From an uncultured Oscillospiraceae bacterium (GTDB lineage Bacteria > Bacillota > Clostridia > Oscillospirales > Ruminococcaceae): a stretch of 64,000 nt of DNA. Position numbers and translations under genes: made by a program. The notes beneath the pieces were generated by a model that had not been told where the DNA came from, did not search any database, and saw only the letters and a list, made by a program, of their open reading frames with translations. The stretch spans positions 1 through 64,000 of the forward strand of contig CAKSPH010000001.1 of NCBI GenBank assembly GCA_934481355.1, written 5' to 3'. Shown piece by piece: positions 32,982 to 43,825 of the stretch (position 1 is its first letter; each line of letters starts with the position of its first letter).

Positions 32982-35900
32982 TCACGTTGTCCATTTCAGA
33001 CCGCAGCGGTCGGAAATGAGATTCTCCGGCTTTACGCCAAGGAGCGTTTTTTCACCCGCGAGCACCTTGATATCGCCGCTGCAGGTGCGCATATTTATCG
33101 TGCCTATGCAGTCTGAGGAGCCGAGTGCAACTGCGCTTGCGCCCTCGATAGTGGAATCGATTGTGCAGTCGTTCATGACTATCTCTCCGAATTCCTTGTC
33201 AGCGCCGATGCCAAGTATCTCCTTGCCCTTGAATATGGAGGTAATGCGGTCGTTGGACATCTTTATGCAGCCGCCCCTGGAATTATAAGAGCCGAATCCG
33301 CCTATCTTGTCGCCGGACATAGTGATATCCGCCGAGCTTCCTATCATCGTTATGCTGCACGGGTCGCTGAAGCTGCCTACGCCGAGCGCCGTCTTTGAGT
33401 GGTGCATCAGCTTTACGCGGGTGTCCTCGATGAATACGTCCGCGCCTGAAAGCAGGCTGCCTATGCCGAGCGTGCTCTTGCCGAGCTGCTCAATAGTAAG
33501 CTCCGCGCACCTGATCCTTATGCGGGAAACGTCGTCGTTGCTCCTGCCGCCGATGGCAACGCTCTTTTCGCTGTCGAGATGTATGGCCACCTTTCCGTCC
33601 ATCGCGATGCTGATGTTGCCGTAGGGCATCGTGAATCCCGAGCCTATCGCGTATGTCTGGTTAGTGGAGGAATTTATTATCAGCGTGCCCTCGCCGATAA
33701 TATTAATCGAGGAGCCTGCCGGAACGAAGATCCCGCCGGTTATCGAAACATCGCCGATAATGTTCAGCGTCATTGTGCTGTTCTGCCCCACGGTAATGGA
33801 GGCTCCGGCGCTGTCGTTCTTCATGCTGACGTTCACAAGATTGAGCTGGCAGTTCAGATTATCCTTTGCGCGGACGGTCATATCCGAAACAAACCTGCTG
33901 TTGCCTGTAAGCGTGTAGTCCGGGCGGGTCACGATGATATCGGTGTAGCTGTCGAGGTCAAGCGCCATCAGCGAGATCTCGCGCTCATCGCCGGTAAAGT
34001 AGGTCTTTCTGGCGCGGCGGTTCTCGCTTGCGCGGTTGTACTCCTTTATTTCCTGCACTATCTCCGCAGGTATCTCCTGTATGAGCTCCGGGGAGGGCTT
34101 CGCCGTATAGTAGCCCTGAATGAGGTCTACGCCCATCGCGATGACCGTCTGGAGTTCCTCGTCGAGCTCAACTCCCTCCGCAAGAGCCATGAAATTGTTG
34201 TCGTGCGCGTAGTCTATGATGTTGCGCGTGAAGTGCTTCTTGCGCTTATCCTTGTGAATATTCATGATAAGGCTGCGGTCTATTTTTACAACGTTCGGCA
34301 TGAACGTCAGCAGATTGCTGATGTTGGAATATCCCGTGCCGTAGTCGTCAATGGCTATCTTGAATCCGCACCGCTTGCTGCGCTCGATAAGCGTCTGGAG
34401 CTGCTTTGCGCTTGCTTCGGTCTGCTCGGTGAACTCCACCACGACGCTCTCCATAATGTCGCCGTATAGCTGGTACAACCTCTCGAAATCCGCGTCCGGA
34501 AGCGTGCAGGCGGGAATGCTGTTGACAAACAGCAGCCTGCCGTTAAGGAGCTGCTGATTCTCCTTGGCAAAGCGCAGGGTATTGAACATCGTGCACATCT
34601 CAACGTCATGCAGGCGGTTGAGCGCCTCGGCATGGGTCAGTATCGACAGCGGCGACAGCCTGAATTCATCGCCGGAGCGCATCAGCGCCTCATAAGCGTA
34701 GATGTTGCCGGAACGTGCGTCAACTATCGGCTGGAAATGATAGCTGAACAGATTCTCGTTGAGCAGGCGTATAACGTTGCGGCGCTCCTCCGGGTCGAAG
34801 GAATCCGGATTGACATCCGCGGTCTTATGCATCTTGGTGTGGTTATCCTTCGCGAGGGTGCGCTGATACGCCGCGTCATACGGGAGCTTTTCCAGCACGG
34901 AGCGGTCAGTCAGCGGCGCAGTCGCCACTGCCGTATAGACGTTAACGCCGTATTCTCCGCCGTCGCGGTGGTTCATGGATTCTATCGCGGAGCTCAGGCG
35001 GGACTGTACGTCGTCCACGGAGCCTTCGTCGATTATCCCCGCAATGAAGAATTCGTCGCCGCTGACCCTTACGACAAGGTCGCTGTCGCCTGCCACGCTG
35101 GTAAGCGCAACGCTGAGCCCCGAAAGGACGCGGTCGCCCTCGGCATAGCCGTAGGTATCGTTTATTCCCTTCAGATTTTCGATATCTATGGAAATTATAC
35201 GGAGTATCTTGTGCGGGTCGTTGAACTTCCCACAGCGCTCGGACATAATGCGGGTGTATCCGCGCATATTAAGCAGACCCGTGAGGGAATCACGCACCTG
35301 CGTTTCCGTTACCGCGTCGTTATACAGAATGTGGCGGCGCTGCTTTTCAAGCGCACAGGTGACGGTGCGCAGCCACTTTACATAATCATTCCCGTAAACT
35401 TTAAGCGAATCTCCGTAGGAAAGCACCACATAGCCGTAATTCACGCCCATGAAGTGAAGCGAGGTGAAAATGAAAGCTTCCGGCTTGCTGCGCTCCGCGT
35501 AAATCTCAGGAAGCATCTGCTCCCGGGGGAATTTATCCATCAGGTCAACGGTTCCCCTGCCGTCAACGCGCTTCAGCGCAAGGCCTATCTTGTCGGTGAA
35601 TCCGGCGGCAGGAGCAGGGTCGTGCATGACCTTATTGTTCAGGCACAGCCAGAAGCCCTTGAAATCCCCGAGGAAATGGGTATACCAGTCCACCTTCCAG
35701 AGGTAGTCGTAGAAAGTCTCGGCTGCGACAAGATCCTCCGACATGAAATTGTAGTAGGATTCAAAGCCGTGCCGCTGGGAGGCTGTCATGTTCATCGCGG
35801 CGATATCGCATATCTTCGCCATATTTATACGGCGGCAGCCGCAGGTCATTCCGGGCATGAACTGCGCGGAACGCTCGCTGCTCACGGGCTCAAATTCTGT

Positions 35901-36692
35901 TCCGCGCACCCTGGAGATAATGTATCTTGCAGCGCTGAGCGCTATGCTTTTGGGGTCGCGCAGCGCGGAGGTTATATTGAGGTAATCCGCGCCGAAAGGC
36001 TCGTTCTGGTTGAATCCGGAAACGATAACGTCCTCCGGTATCTTCACGCCCCTGTCGGAGAGCGCCGCGATAAGCTGCACTGCGGTAAGGTCGGAGCAGC
36101 ACATCACAGCGTCCGGAAGCCCGTTCGCGATGATTTCATCGGCAATGTGGGAGTAGTCGTCTATCCAGTCCTTGCCGGTATGTATGCGGTTCTCAGGGAT
36201 ATCATAGCCGCGCTTTTTCATTGCTTCGACAAAGAAAGCCTTTATGCAGTCATGGAACGGGTCGCCCGGCCCCCCCACGAAGTCAATGACCTTTGCGCCG
36301 TGCTGACCCATGAAATGCTCAACGATCATATCAGCGGCGCTGCGGTAGTCGTATATGAAATTCTCAAAGCCCTCAGCTTCGCTGTCAAAGCAGGCAACCG
36401 GACCCTTGAAATCCGATTTTATGCGGGCGATGATCCTGTTTCTGGATTCCTCGCTGCTGATGCTGGACGGGAAAATAATAATGCCGTCAAGCGCGTCAAA
36501 ATTCATGAGATCATATACAGAGTTCTCTGCCGCGTCAAATTCAGCATTGCCGGACATCATCAGCGACGAGAACACCAGCACGTCCATATCGGCGTCAAAG
36601 AGCTCTTTCTGTATATATTCCAGTGAGCGGGTGAAAAAAACATATTCCGCTTCAGCCGCGATTATCCCGATAAGGGGTCTCTGCTTTTTCAA
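32982..36692 (-). CDS. LacI-type sugar-sensor/GGDEF/EAL/beta-repeat fusion protein
   Basis: A 1236-residue cytosolic protein without signal peptide or helix-turn-helix. Residues 1-285 are a periplasmic-binding-protein-like ligand domain of the LacI/GalR type (PLIGIIAAEAEYVFF, DAVMCCSDLTAVQLI, VSGFNQNE). About 300-455 is an unassigned link. GGDEF domain 460-625 has SGDEF (544-548), still possibly active. EAL domain 645-885 keeps the catalytic set: EAL (668-670), FTEQ (Glu753), DDYGTGYS (782-789), VKIDRS (Lys803), AEGVE and LIQGYY. Residues 905-1236 are short Gly/Ser/Asn beta-repeats ending in IGS/LGVGS/LGIGA, like a beta-helix. The start is TTG, with GGAGG eight bases upstream. Probably sugar-responsive cyclic-di-GMP turnover. 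Confidence 0.88.
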   Translation of the reverse strand: MKKQRPLIGIIAAEAEYVFFTRSLEYIQKELFDADMDVLVFSSLMMSGNAEFDAAENSVYDLMNFDALDGIIIFPSSISSEESRNRIIARIKSDFKGPVACFDSEAEGFENFIYDYRSAADMIVEHFMGQHGAKVIDFVGGPGDPFHDCIKAFFVEAMKKRGYDIPENRIHTGKDWIDDYSHIADEIIANGLPDAVMCCSDLTAVQLIAALSDRGVKIPEDVIVSGFNQNEPFGADYLNITSALRDPKSIALSAARYIISRVRGTEFEPVSSERSAQFMPGMTCGCRRINMAKICDIAAMNMTASQRHGFESYYNFMSEDLVAAETFYDYLWKVDWYTHFLGDFKGFWLCLNNKVMHDPAPAAGFTDKIGLALKRVDGRGTVDLMDKFPREQMLPEIYAERSKPEAFIFTSLHFMGVNYGYVVLSYGDSLKVYGNDYVKWLRTVTCALEKQRRHILYNDAVTETQVRDSLTGLLNMRGYTRIMSERCGKFNDPHKILRIISIDIENLKGINDTYGYAEGDRVLSGLSVALTSVAGDSDLVVRVSGDEFFIAGIIDEGSVDDVQSRLSSAIESMNHRDGGEYGVNVYTAVATAPLTDRSVLEKLPYDAAYQRTLAKDNHTKMHKTADVNPDSFDPEERRNVIRLLNENLFSYHFQPIVDARSGNIYAYEALMRSGDEFRLSPLSILTHAEALNRLHDVEMCTMFNTLRFAKENQQLLNGRLLFVNSIPACTLPDADFERLYQLYGDIMESVVVEFTEQTEASAKQLQTLIERSKRCGFKIAIDDYGTGYSNISNLLTFMPNVVKIDRSLIMNIHKDKRKKHFTRNIIDYAHDNNFMALAEGVELDEELQTVIAMGVDLIQGYYTAKPSPELIQEIPAEIVQEIKEYNRASENRRARKTYFTGDEREISLMALDLDSYTDIIVTRPDYTLTGNSRFVSDMTVRAKDNLNCQLNLVNVSMKNDSAGASITVGQNSTMTLNIIGDVSITGGIFVPAGSSINIIGEGTLIINSSTNQTYAIGSGFTMPYGNISIAMDGKVAIHLDSEKSVAIGGRSNDDVSRIRIRCAELTIEQLGKSTLGIGSLLSGADVFIEDTRVKLMHHSKTALGVGSFSDPCSITMIGSSADITMSGDKIGGFGSYNSRGGCIKMSNDRITSIFKGKEILGIGADKEFGEIVMNDCTIDSTIEGASAVALGSSDCIGTINMRTCSGDIKVLAGEKTLLGVKPENLISDRCGLKWTT

Positions 36693-36735
36693 ATTCCATT
36701 CCTCCGGACATCTTTCCTATTTATAATTAATATCT

Positions 36736-36771
36736 GTGTTAAGTATAACACACCTGAGATGACTATTGCAA
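36736..36771 (-). promoter_or_regulatory. Promoter of the GGDEF/EAL gene with palindrome over the -10
   Basis: Minus strand: TTGCAA (36771-36766), 18-base spacer, TATACT (36747-36742). The palindrome GTGTTAAGTATAACAC (36736-36751) covers the -10 box, as an operator would. Confidence 0.5.
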
Positions 36772-36920
36772 CAACAGGTTGATGTTTTTGTGCAAATCTG
36801 ACAACTTTTTTAGTGAAAAGTTACATACCCTGATAAGGTTACAAAGCTACTAAACTAAATAAGCTTTACGCAAGGGAAAATCTGTAATAAATTTTGTGCA
36901 AATTGCCATAGAGATTTAGT

Positions 36921-36949
36921 TTGATTTTACAGCTCATATGGTGTATAAT
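36921..36949 (+). promoter_or_regulatory. Promoter of the sodium:alanine-type symporter
   Basis: TTGATT (36921-36926), 17-base spacer, TATAAT (36944-36949), 37 bases before the TTG start codon. The rest of the 294-base divergent gap is AT-rich with no gene seen. Confidence 0.75.
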
Positions 36950-36986
36950 TAAAGGTAGCTTTTATTAAATTTATGGAGTTGATTTT

Positions 36987-38564
36987 TTGCATTATCTTAT
37001 GATATCTGCGGCGGCGGAAAGCAACGGCTTCCTTGACGCTGTAAAAACGGTGAATGACGCGATAAGCAGCGTGGTATGGGGCTGGCCTGCCCTGATACTT
37101 CTCCTGTTCGTGGGTGTGCTGATGTCCGTGCTGACGAAATTCTTCCAGGTATCACACATCGGCAGGTGGTTCAAATGCACCATCGGCGCGATATTCCGCG
37201 ATAAGAGCGTCACCAAGCACACGAAGGACAAGCAGATATCCCAGTTCCAGAGCATATGCGCGGCGCTTGCCTCCACGGTCGGCACCGGAAACATCGCGGG
37301 CGTTGCCTCCGCGATAGTGACCGGAGGTCCCGGCGCTGTATTCTGGATGTGGGTGATGGCGTTCTTCGGCATGATGACCAATTTCGCGGAGAACGTACTC
37401 GGAATACTCTACCGTGTCAAGAACAGCAACGGCGAGTGGAGCGGCGGCGCCATGTACTACCTCAAGTACGGTCTGGGCGGCAAGAAGCACTGCAGGACGA
37501 TCAGCTCCGTGCTGGCGGTCATGTTCTGCATATTCTGCCTGTTCGCTTCCTTCGGGATCGGCAACATGACCCAGATAAACACCATCTCCACCAACATGAA
37601 CAGCACATTCGGCATACCGAACATCGTCACCGGAATCGTACTGATGATAGTTGCCGCGCTGGTAGTCATCGGTGGAATACAGAGAATAGCCCTTGTTACA
37701 GAAAAAATCGTCCCGATAATGGTAGTCATCTACCTTCTGGGAACCATCGCGGTCTGCGTGAAGAACATCAGCCAGTTCGGCGAGGTGTTCACCGCGATAT
37801 TCAAGAGCGCGTTCGGCTTTGAGGCGATAGCCGGCGGTCTGGTCGGACAGGGCGTAAAGATGGCGATAGAAATGGGCATGAAGCGCGGCGTATTCTCCAA
37901 CGAGGCGGGTCTCGGCTCCTCGGTAATGGTTCACTGCAACTCCAACGTAAAGGAGCCGGTAAGCCAGGGTATGTGGGGAATATTCAGCGTATTCACTGAC
38001 ACCATCGTGGTATGCACCCTGACGGCGTTCACGATCCTTTCCTCCGGTCTGTTCGATCTGGATACCGGAAGGCTGATAGACAGCTCCCTTGAAAAGCAGA
38101 CCGGCTCGATAGTGGGTCTGGCGTTTGAGCAGAACTTCGGCGTATTCGGACGCTACTTCGTTGCGATAGCGCTGCTGCTGTTCGCGTTCTCCACCTCCCT
38201 CGGCTGGAGCCACTACGGGACAAAGGCTTTTGAGTACCTCTTCGGCACCAAGGCTACGCTTTTCTACAAGATAGTATTCGTTGCCGCAATATTCGGCGGT
38301 GCGACAATGGGCGAGAATCTCGCGTGGGAGCTCTCCGACACATTCAACGGCATGATGATGATACCGAACCTGATAGGCGTGCTCGTGCTTTCGCCGATGG
38401 TCTACAAGTGTACGAAGAACTACGTTGACCGGCACATACGGCACATGAACGTTGAACCTATGCTGTCAGTCCACGCGGACATACAGCGCGAGCAGGCGGC
38501 GGCACTTGAAGCTGAGCAGAAGGAGCTTGTAAGCGCCGGTATCGACTCGGACTACGCGGAATAA
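36987..38564 (+). CDS. Alanine/glycine:cation symporter family protein (AGCS)
   Basis: Sodium-coupled amino-acid importer of the AGCS family, 525 residues, about 11 membrane helices. Family marks: GWPALILLLFVGVLMSVLTKFFQ, ALASTVGTGNIAGVASAI, GPGAVFWMWVMAFFGMM and GVFSNEAGLGSS. Specificity (alanine, glycine or another small amino acid) is not resolved. A TTG at 36987 with GGAG eight bases upstream is the best-spaced start; the ATG at 36999 is the alternative. Single-gene unit with its own promoter and terminators. Confidence 0.92.
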   Translation: MHYLMISAAAESNGFLDAVKTVNDAISSVVWGWPALILLLFVGVLMSVLTKFFQVSHIGRWFKCTIGAIFRDKSVTKHTKDKQISQFQSICAALASTVGTGNIAGVASAIVTGGPGAVFWMWVMAFFGMMTNFAENVLGILYRVKNSNGEWSGGAMYYLKYGLGGKKHCRTISSVLAVMFCIFCLFASFGIGNMTQINTISTNMNSTFGIPNIVTGIVLMIVAALVVIGGIQRIALVTEKIVPIMVVIYLLGTIAVCVKNISQFGEVFTAIFKSAFGFEAIAGGLVGQGVKMAIEMGMKRGVFSNEAGLGSSVMVHCNSNVKEPVSQGMWGIFSVFTDTIVVCTLTAFTILSSGLFDLDTGRLIDSSLEKQTGSIVGLAFEQNFGVFGRYFVAIALLLFAFSTSLGWSHYGTKAFEYLFGTKATLFYKIVFVAAIFGGATMGENLAWELSDTFNGMMMIPNLIGVLVLSPMVYKCTKNYVDRHIRHMNVEPMLSVHADIQREQAAALEAEQKELVSAGIDSDYAE

Positions 38565-38571
38565 AATTTAT

Positions 38572-38643
38572 GGGGAGCCGGAAAGCTCCCCGTGTTTATA
38601 CGCAAAAATCGCACGGAGACGTTTCCGTGCGATTGCTTTTTTG
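38572..38643 (+). terminator. Tandem hairpins after the symporter gene
   Basis: First hairpin GGGGAGC/GCTCCCC (38572-38591). Second, stronger: AATCGCACGGA (38607-38617) with TCCGTGCGATT (38624-38634) followed by GCTTTTTTG. The second probably ends the symporter message and may also act leftward for the SGNH gene. Confidence 0.8.
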
Positions 38644-38652
38644 ATTCGATTT

Positions 38653-39939
38653 TCAGCCGCAGTAACCGAAGGCAAGCACGAAGAACGCTACGCTCTCTCC
38701 TGCCTCCATGCGTATCTCAACCGTGTGCTCAGCGGAGGCGTCATCGTCTATCAGGTACGCGGTGACCGGATTGTTCCAGCCGTCCGACATATTTGAGGAT
38801 ACCGACGAGGTCTTTTCTCCGTCAACGTAGATATCAGCCGTGCCGTACTTTTCGCTGTTGTTCGCCTTGAACACCATCTCCAGAGCCGAGCAGTTCACCG
38901 TGAATTTCATGGAACCGCCCTCGGTGCTCTTGTAGAACCAGCCGTTGTGGAAATTCCCGTGGGTGTCGTACTGGGTGAAGTTGTTCAGTTCAACGTTCTC
39001 CATATTCGCGCTGTCCATGTAGTGCATATTCATGTACTTTCCGCTGAACACAGGCTCGGGGAGCTCCTTATTTACCTCGCCGACATTCTCCGCAACCACC
39101 GGCAGCACCTTCTGGTAGTAGTTATCCACGAAATCCGTAATGCACTTATGGCCGTAGGCATTCGGATGGGACTGGTCGTCGGAGTAGTCCTGCCATGTCA
39201 TTCTGCCCGCCTCTATCTCCTCGTAAACGCTGTCGTGCACGCTTATCATCGGGAGGCCGTAGTTCTCGCCTATCTGCGACATATGTTCCTGGCAGGTGTA
39301 GCCGCTGTCAAGCACCGTGAACAGAAGAACTACCGCGATATCCTTATCCTGCGTGAGAAGCGTGCGGACAAGGCTCTCATAAGCGTTCTTGTATTCTGCC
39401 GTCTGACCGTCGTTTACCGCGAACTCAACAAAAACGATATCCGGATCGGCGGAGAGCACGTCGCGCTCAAGACGGAGATTTCCGAGCAGCGAGGGAGTTC
39501 CGCTGATTCCCGCGTTGACGCCGGTCACTGTGATATCCGGGAAGTATCCCTGAAGCAGGTCGGTGCAGGTCTTTGCGTAGAACTCCGTGGTACCTGCGTT
39601 ATAGCCCTCCGTTATTGAGCCGCCTATGTACGCCACTGTGATATCCTCGCCGTTCTGCGCCTTCTGGAACACGTCGGCCATTCTGGTCATGTCGCCCGTG
39701 GAAAGCAGGGAGCGGTCGATCATCTTCTCATAGTCGGAACGGTTGTCGTCAGCCTCCGCCGTGGGAGCCTCCGCAGTCTGGGCGGGCGCGGGGCTGTCGG
39801 CAGTGACCTCTGCGGTCTGCGGCGCGGAGCTCTCAGAAGCCGTGCTCTCCGGAGCCGATGAACTCGTGCCGTTTCCCGAGCAGGCAGTCATTGCAAGCAG
39901 CATCGAGGTCCCCGCCAGTATTGATATAAACTTCTTCAT
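38653..39939 (-). CDS. SGNH/GDSL-hydrolase lipoprotein
   Basis: A 428-residue predicted lipoprotein. The signal peptide MKKFISILAGTSMLLAMTACSG carries the lipobox MTAC. A Ser/Ala/Glu-rich linker follows (about 22-75), then an SGNH hydrolase domain with block I GGSITEGY, the oxyanion Gly/Asn in FVEFAVNDG and the His of DDQSHPNAYGH; it is probably an esterase acting on acylated polysaccharide. The last 130 residues look like a beta-sandwich, perhaps carbohydrate-binding. Start at 39939 follows AGGAG. Its own near-consensus promoter lies upstream. Confidence 0.85.
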   Translation of the reverse strand: MKKFISILAGTSMLLAMTACSGNGTSSSAPESTASESSAPQTAEVTADSPAPAQTAEAPTAEADDNRSDYEKMIDRSLLSTGDMTRMADVFQKAQNGEDITVAYIGGSITEGYNAGTTEFYAKTCTDLLQGYFPDITVTGVNAGISGTPSLLGNLRLERDVLSADPDIVFVEFAVNDGQTAEYKNAYESLVRTLLTQDKDIAVVLLFTVLDSGYTCQEHMSQIGENYGLPMISVHDSVYEEIEAGRMTWQDYSDDQSHPNAYGHKCITDFVDNYYQKVLPVVAENVGEVNKELPEPVFSGKYMNMHYMDSANMENVELNNFTQYDTHGNFHNGWFYKSTEGGSMKFTVNCSALEMVFKANNSEKYGTADIYVDGEKTSSVSSNMSDGWNNPVTAYLIDDDASAEHTVEIRMEAGESVAFFVLAFGYCG

Positions 39940-39965
39940 TCTTTCTTCTCCTGAAACAAATATAG

Positions 39966-40015
39966 AGCGGTTTGACCGCTGATTCAATTATACCTGATTT
40001 CCCCGCAGTTGTCAA
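39966..40015 (-). promoter_or_regulatory. Promoter and leader hairpin of the SGNH lipoprotein
   Basis: Minus strand: TTGACA (40015-40010), 17-base spacer, TATAAT (39992-39987). Just downstream is AGCGGT-CAA-ACCGCT (39966-39980), a perfect 6-bp inverted repeat in the leader that could be an operator. Confidence 0.7.
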
Positions 40016-40026
40016 CACAACATACA

Positions 40027-40055
40027 CAAAAATGGGAGAGCCGAAGCTCTCCCAT
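40027..40055 (-). terminator. Terminator of groESL
   Basis: Arms ATGGGAGAGC (40032-40041) and GCTCTCCCAT (40046-40055), loop CGAA, followed on the minus strand by TTTTTGTG. Perfect 10-bp stem. Confidence 0.9.
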
Positions 40056-40073
40056 AGTTTGTATTGAGGCAAA

Positions 40074-40096
40074 TAAATTCCGAACTCCGGATTTAT
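40074..40096 (-). repeat. Degenerate 3'-UTR motif after groEL
   Basis: On the minus strand, the TTCGGAATTTA core follows the groEL stop by about 12 bases, in the same place as the 3'-UTR hairpin family, but the conserved stem is absent; only CCGGAGTTCGG remains. A weak relative at best. Confidence 0.3.
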
Positions 40097-40097
40097 A

Positions 40098-42073
<1,976 letters not shown>

Positions 42074-42086
42074 TCAGATTTTGCGT

Positions 42087-42113
42087 TTAGCACTCTTGTT
42101 CTCTGAGTGCTAA
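42087..42113 (-). promoter_or_regulatory. CIRCE operator (HrcA binding site)
   Basis: A perfect CIRCE: TTAGCACTC-N9-GAGTGCTAA. It overlaps the expected start of groESL transcription, so HrcA represses the operon until heat or misfolding depletes it. hrcA itself is not in the window. Confidence 0.97.
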
Positions 42114-42117
42114 TTAT

Positions 42118-42145
42118 ATTTTACCCATTATTCAGAAAAAATCAA
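42118..42145 (-). promoter_or_regulatory. groESL promoter
   Basis: Minus strand: TTGATT (42145-42140), 16-base spacer, TAAAAT (42123-42118), directly upstream of CIRCE. Confidence 0.75.
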
Positions 42146-42285
42146 GGGGTAAAAGGAATTTTTTCTGCAATTTCGTGAAATGTGTACATATCGCATATAT
42201 CAAGAGGTTAATATTAAGTGATTATGCACAATACGCAGAATAAGACCTCTTTTCAAAAATGCGCCGGAAAACTCCCTGTTCATTA

Positions 42286-42314
42286 TTGATTTTTCCATTA
42301 GATTATGGTAAAAT
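42286..42314 (+). promoter_or_regulatory. Promoter of the BrxD-like/helicase operon
   Basis: TTGATT (42286-42291), 17-base spacer, TAAAAT (42309-42314). Transcription would start near 42321, giving a leader of about 167 bases that contains the whole structured element. Confidence 0.6.
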
Positions 42315-42357
42315 AAAAGGATAGAGAAAATATTAGCTTGTAGAAAAGTATCTTCAC

Positions 42358-42462
42358 CAGACTGTTGAGAAAGGTGCAGATGCAAGGAAGCGACAATTCG
42401 GCTAGGCTTTGTGCCTGCCGAATTGCCGCTGACGCGGCAGATGCGCCTTTATCGACAGTCTG
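42358..42462 (+). repeat. 105-base inverted-repeat element, possible structured leader RNA
   Basis: Ends CAGACTGT (42358-42365) and ACAGTCTG (42455-42462) start an imperfect 21-bp outer stem with one mismatch and two G-U pairs. Inside are two hairpins: CAATTCGGC/GCCGAATTG (42394-42425, extended by AGGC/GCCT) and GCCGC/GCGGC (42425-42438). Together they make a three-way junction. No target duplication is seen. It is either a miniature inverted-repeat element or a regulatory RNA, 25 bases before the start codon. Confidence 0.6.
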
Positions 42463-42487
42463 AATATATGCCGGAGGTCGAGAAATT

Positions 42488-43810
42488 ATGGCTGTTGCAG
42501 TACCAAAGAGAATAGCTTCTGGAATAATCAACGCGCTGAAAGGCGGCGTAGTCCCACGCACGGGGCTGGGCTACATCGCAGTCGGCAGGACTGCCGAGAT
42601 AAACGCGCTGCTCCACGATGTGGACATCACCGAGGAGGGCGGAGCCTTCTTCCGCTTTATCGTGGGACGCTACGGCAGCGGCAAGAGCTTCATGCTACAG
42701 ACCATGCGTCAGCACCTGATGGACAGGGGCTTCGTCACCGCAGACGCAGACCTCTCACCGGAGCGCCGGCTCATGGGAACAAAGGGGCAGGGACTTGCGA
42801 CCTACCGGGAACTCATGCGCAACATGAGCGTCCGCACAAAGCCGGACGGCGGAGCCCTCCCGCTGATACTTGAAAAGTGGATAACCGCCGTGCGCACAGA
42901 CGTGGTTTCCGAGGGCACCAGCCCGGATTCCCCGTTTTTTGACGCGGCGGTGGAGAAGAAGATATACACCAAAATCAGCGGTCTTGAGGATATGGTGCAC
43001 GGCTTCGATTTCGCCCGGGTGATAAACGCCTACCACAAGGCGTACATGACCGGAAACGATGAAAAGGCGGGCTGCGCCGTAAGATGGCTGCGCGGGGAGT
43101 ACTCCACCAAGACGGAGGCAAGGCAGGACCTCGGCGTTAACGTGATAATCACGGACGACAACTGGTACGACTACATCAAGCTGCTGACCGCATTCTTCGT
43201 GAGCGCCGGCTACAAGGGCTTCGTCATAATGATAGACGAGCTTGTGAATATCATGAAGATCCCACACGCCGTCACCCGACAGTACAACTACGAGAAGATA
43301 CTGATGATGTACAACGACGTCATGCAGGGAAAGGCTTCGCACCTCGGCATAATCATGGGAGGCACGCCACAGTGCATAGAGGACACCCGCCGCGGTATCT
43401 TCAGCTACGACGCCCTCCGCTCCCGGCTGGAGCGCGGGCGCTTCGCCACGGACGAGACCCACGATATGCTCGCGCCGATTATAAAACTCCAGCCGCTCAC
43501 CTACGAGGAAATGACCGTTCTCGCGGAAAAGCTGGCGGAGATACACGCGGGGCTGTACGGCTACGAAAACCGCATGACCCTGGAGGACAGGATATTCTTC
43601 ATAAAGGCGGAATACAGCCGCGTCGGCGCCGATACCAACATAACTCCGCGCGAGATGATACGCGATTTCATCGAGCTGCTCAACATCGCAATGCAGAATC
43701 CCGACAAGACTATCCCCCAGCTCATGGGCGGGGAGAGCTTCGAATTCGCAAAGCCCGACGAAGAGGAAGCCGCCGGGGAAAAGGACGGCTTCGAGGATTT
43801 CGAGCTGTAA
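42488..43810 (+). CDS. BrxD-like ATP-binding protein (DUF2791 family)
   Basis: A 440-residue P-loop ATPase of the family that includes BrxD of BREX types 2 and 6. Walker A is GRYGSGKS (60-67), Walker B FVIMIDEL (245-252), followed by GGTPQCIEDTRRGIFSYDALRSRL (about 291-314), which resembles the sensor/arginine-finger region. The start at 42488 has GGAGG 11 bases upstream. It is followed 15 bases later by the Lhr-type helicase, the same partner BrxD has in BREX. Neither PglX, PglZ nor BrxC is encoded in the window, so the pair appears to stand alone. Likely DNA-acting; function inferred from partners only. Confidence 0.82.
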   Translation: MAVAVPKRIASGIINALKGGVVPRTGLGYIAVGRTAEINALLHDVDITEEGGAFFRFIVGRYGSGKSFMLQTMRQHLMDRGFVTADADLSPERRLMGTKGQGLATYRELMRNMSVRTKPDGGALPLILEKWITAVRTDVVSEGTSPDSPFFDAAVEKKIYTKISGLEDMVHGFDFARVINAYHKAYMTGNDEKAGCAVRWLRGEYSTKTEARQDLGVNVIITDDNWYDYIKLLTAFFVSAGYKGFVIMIDELVNIMKIPHAVTRQYNYEKILMMYNDVMQGKASHLGIIMGGTPQCIEDTRRGIFSYDALRSRLERGRFATDETHDMLAPIIKLQPLTYEEMTVLAEKLAEIHAGLYGYENRMTLEDRIFFIKAEYSRVGADTNITPREMIRDFIELLNIAMQNPDKTIPQLMGGESFEFAKPDEEEAAGEKDGFEDFEL

Positions 43811-43825
43811 CACAAGAGGTAACAA

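Larger units (their letters stand above)
42146..42487. other. Gap before the BrxD-like gene
   Basis: No coding region is seen. It holds a rightward promoter (42286-42314) and the structured element at 42358-42462. The part from 42146 to 42285 is AT-rich and featureless to my eye. Confidence 0.6.

Noticed and set aside
34608..36626. 672-codon plus-strand frame opposite the GGDEF/EAL gene
   Set aside because: Its translation is low-complexity with no family motif; the minus strand encodes clear ligand-binding, GGDEF and EAL domains.
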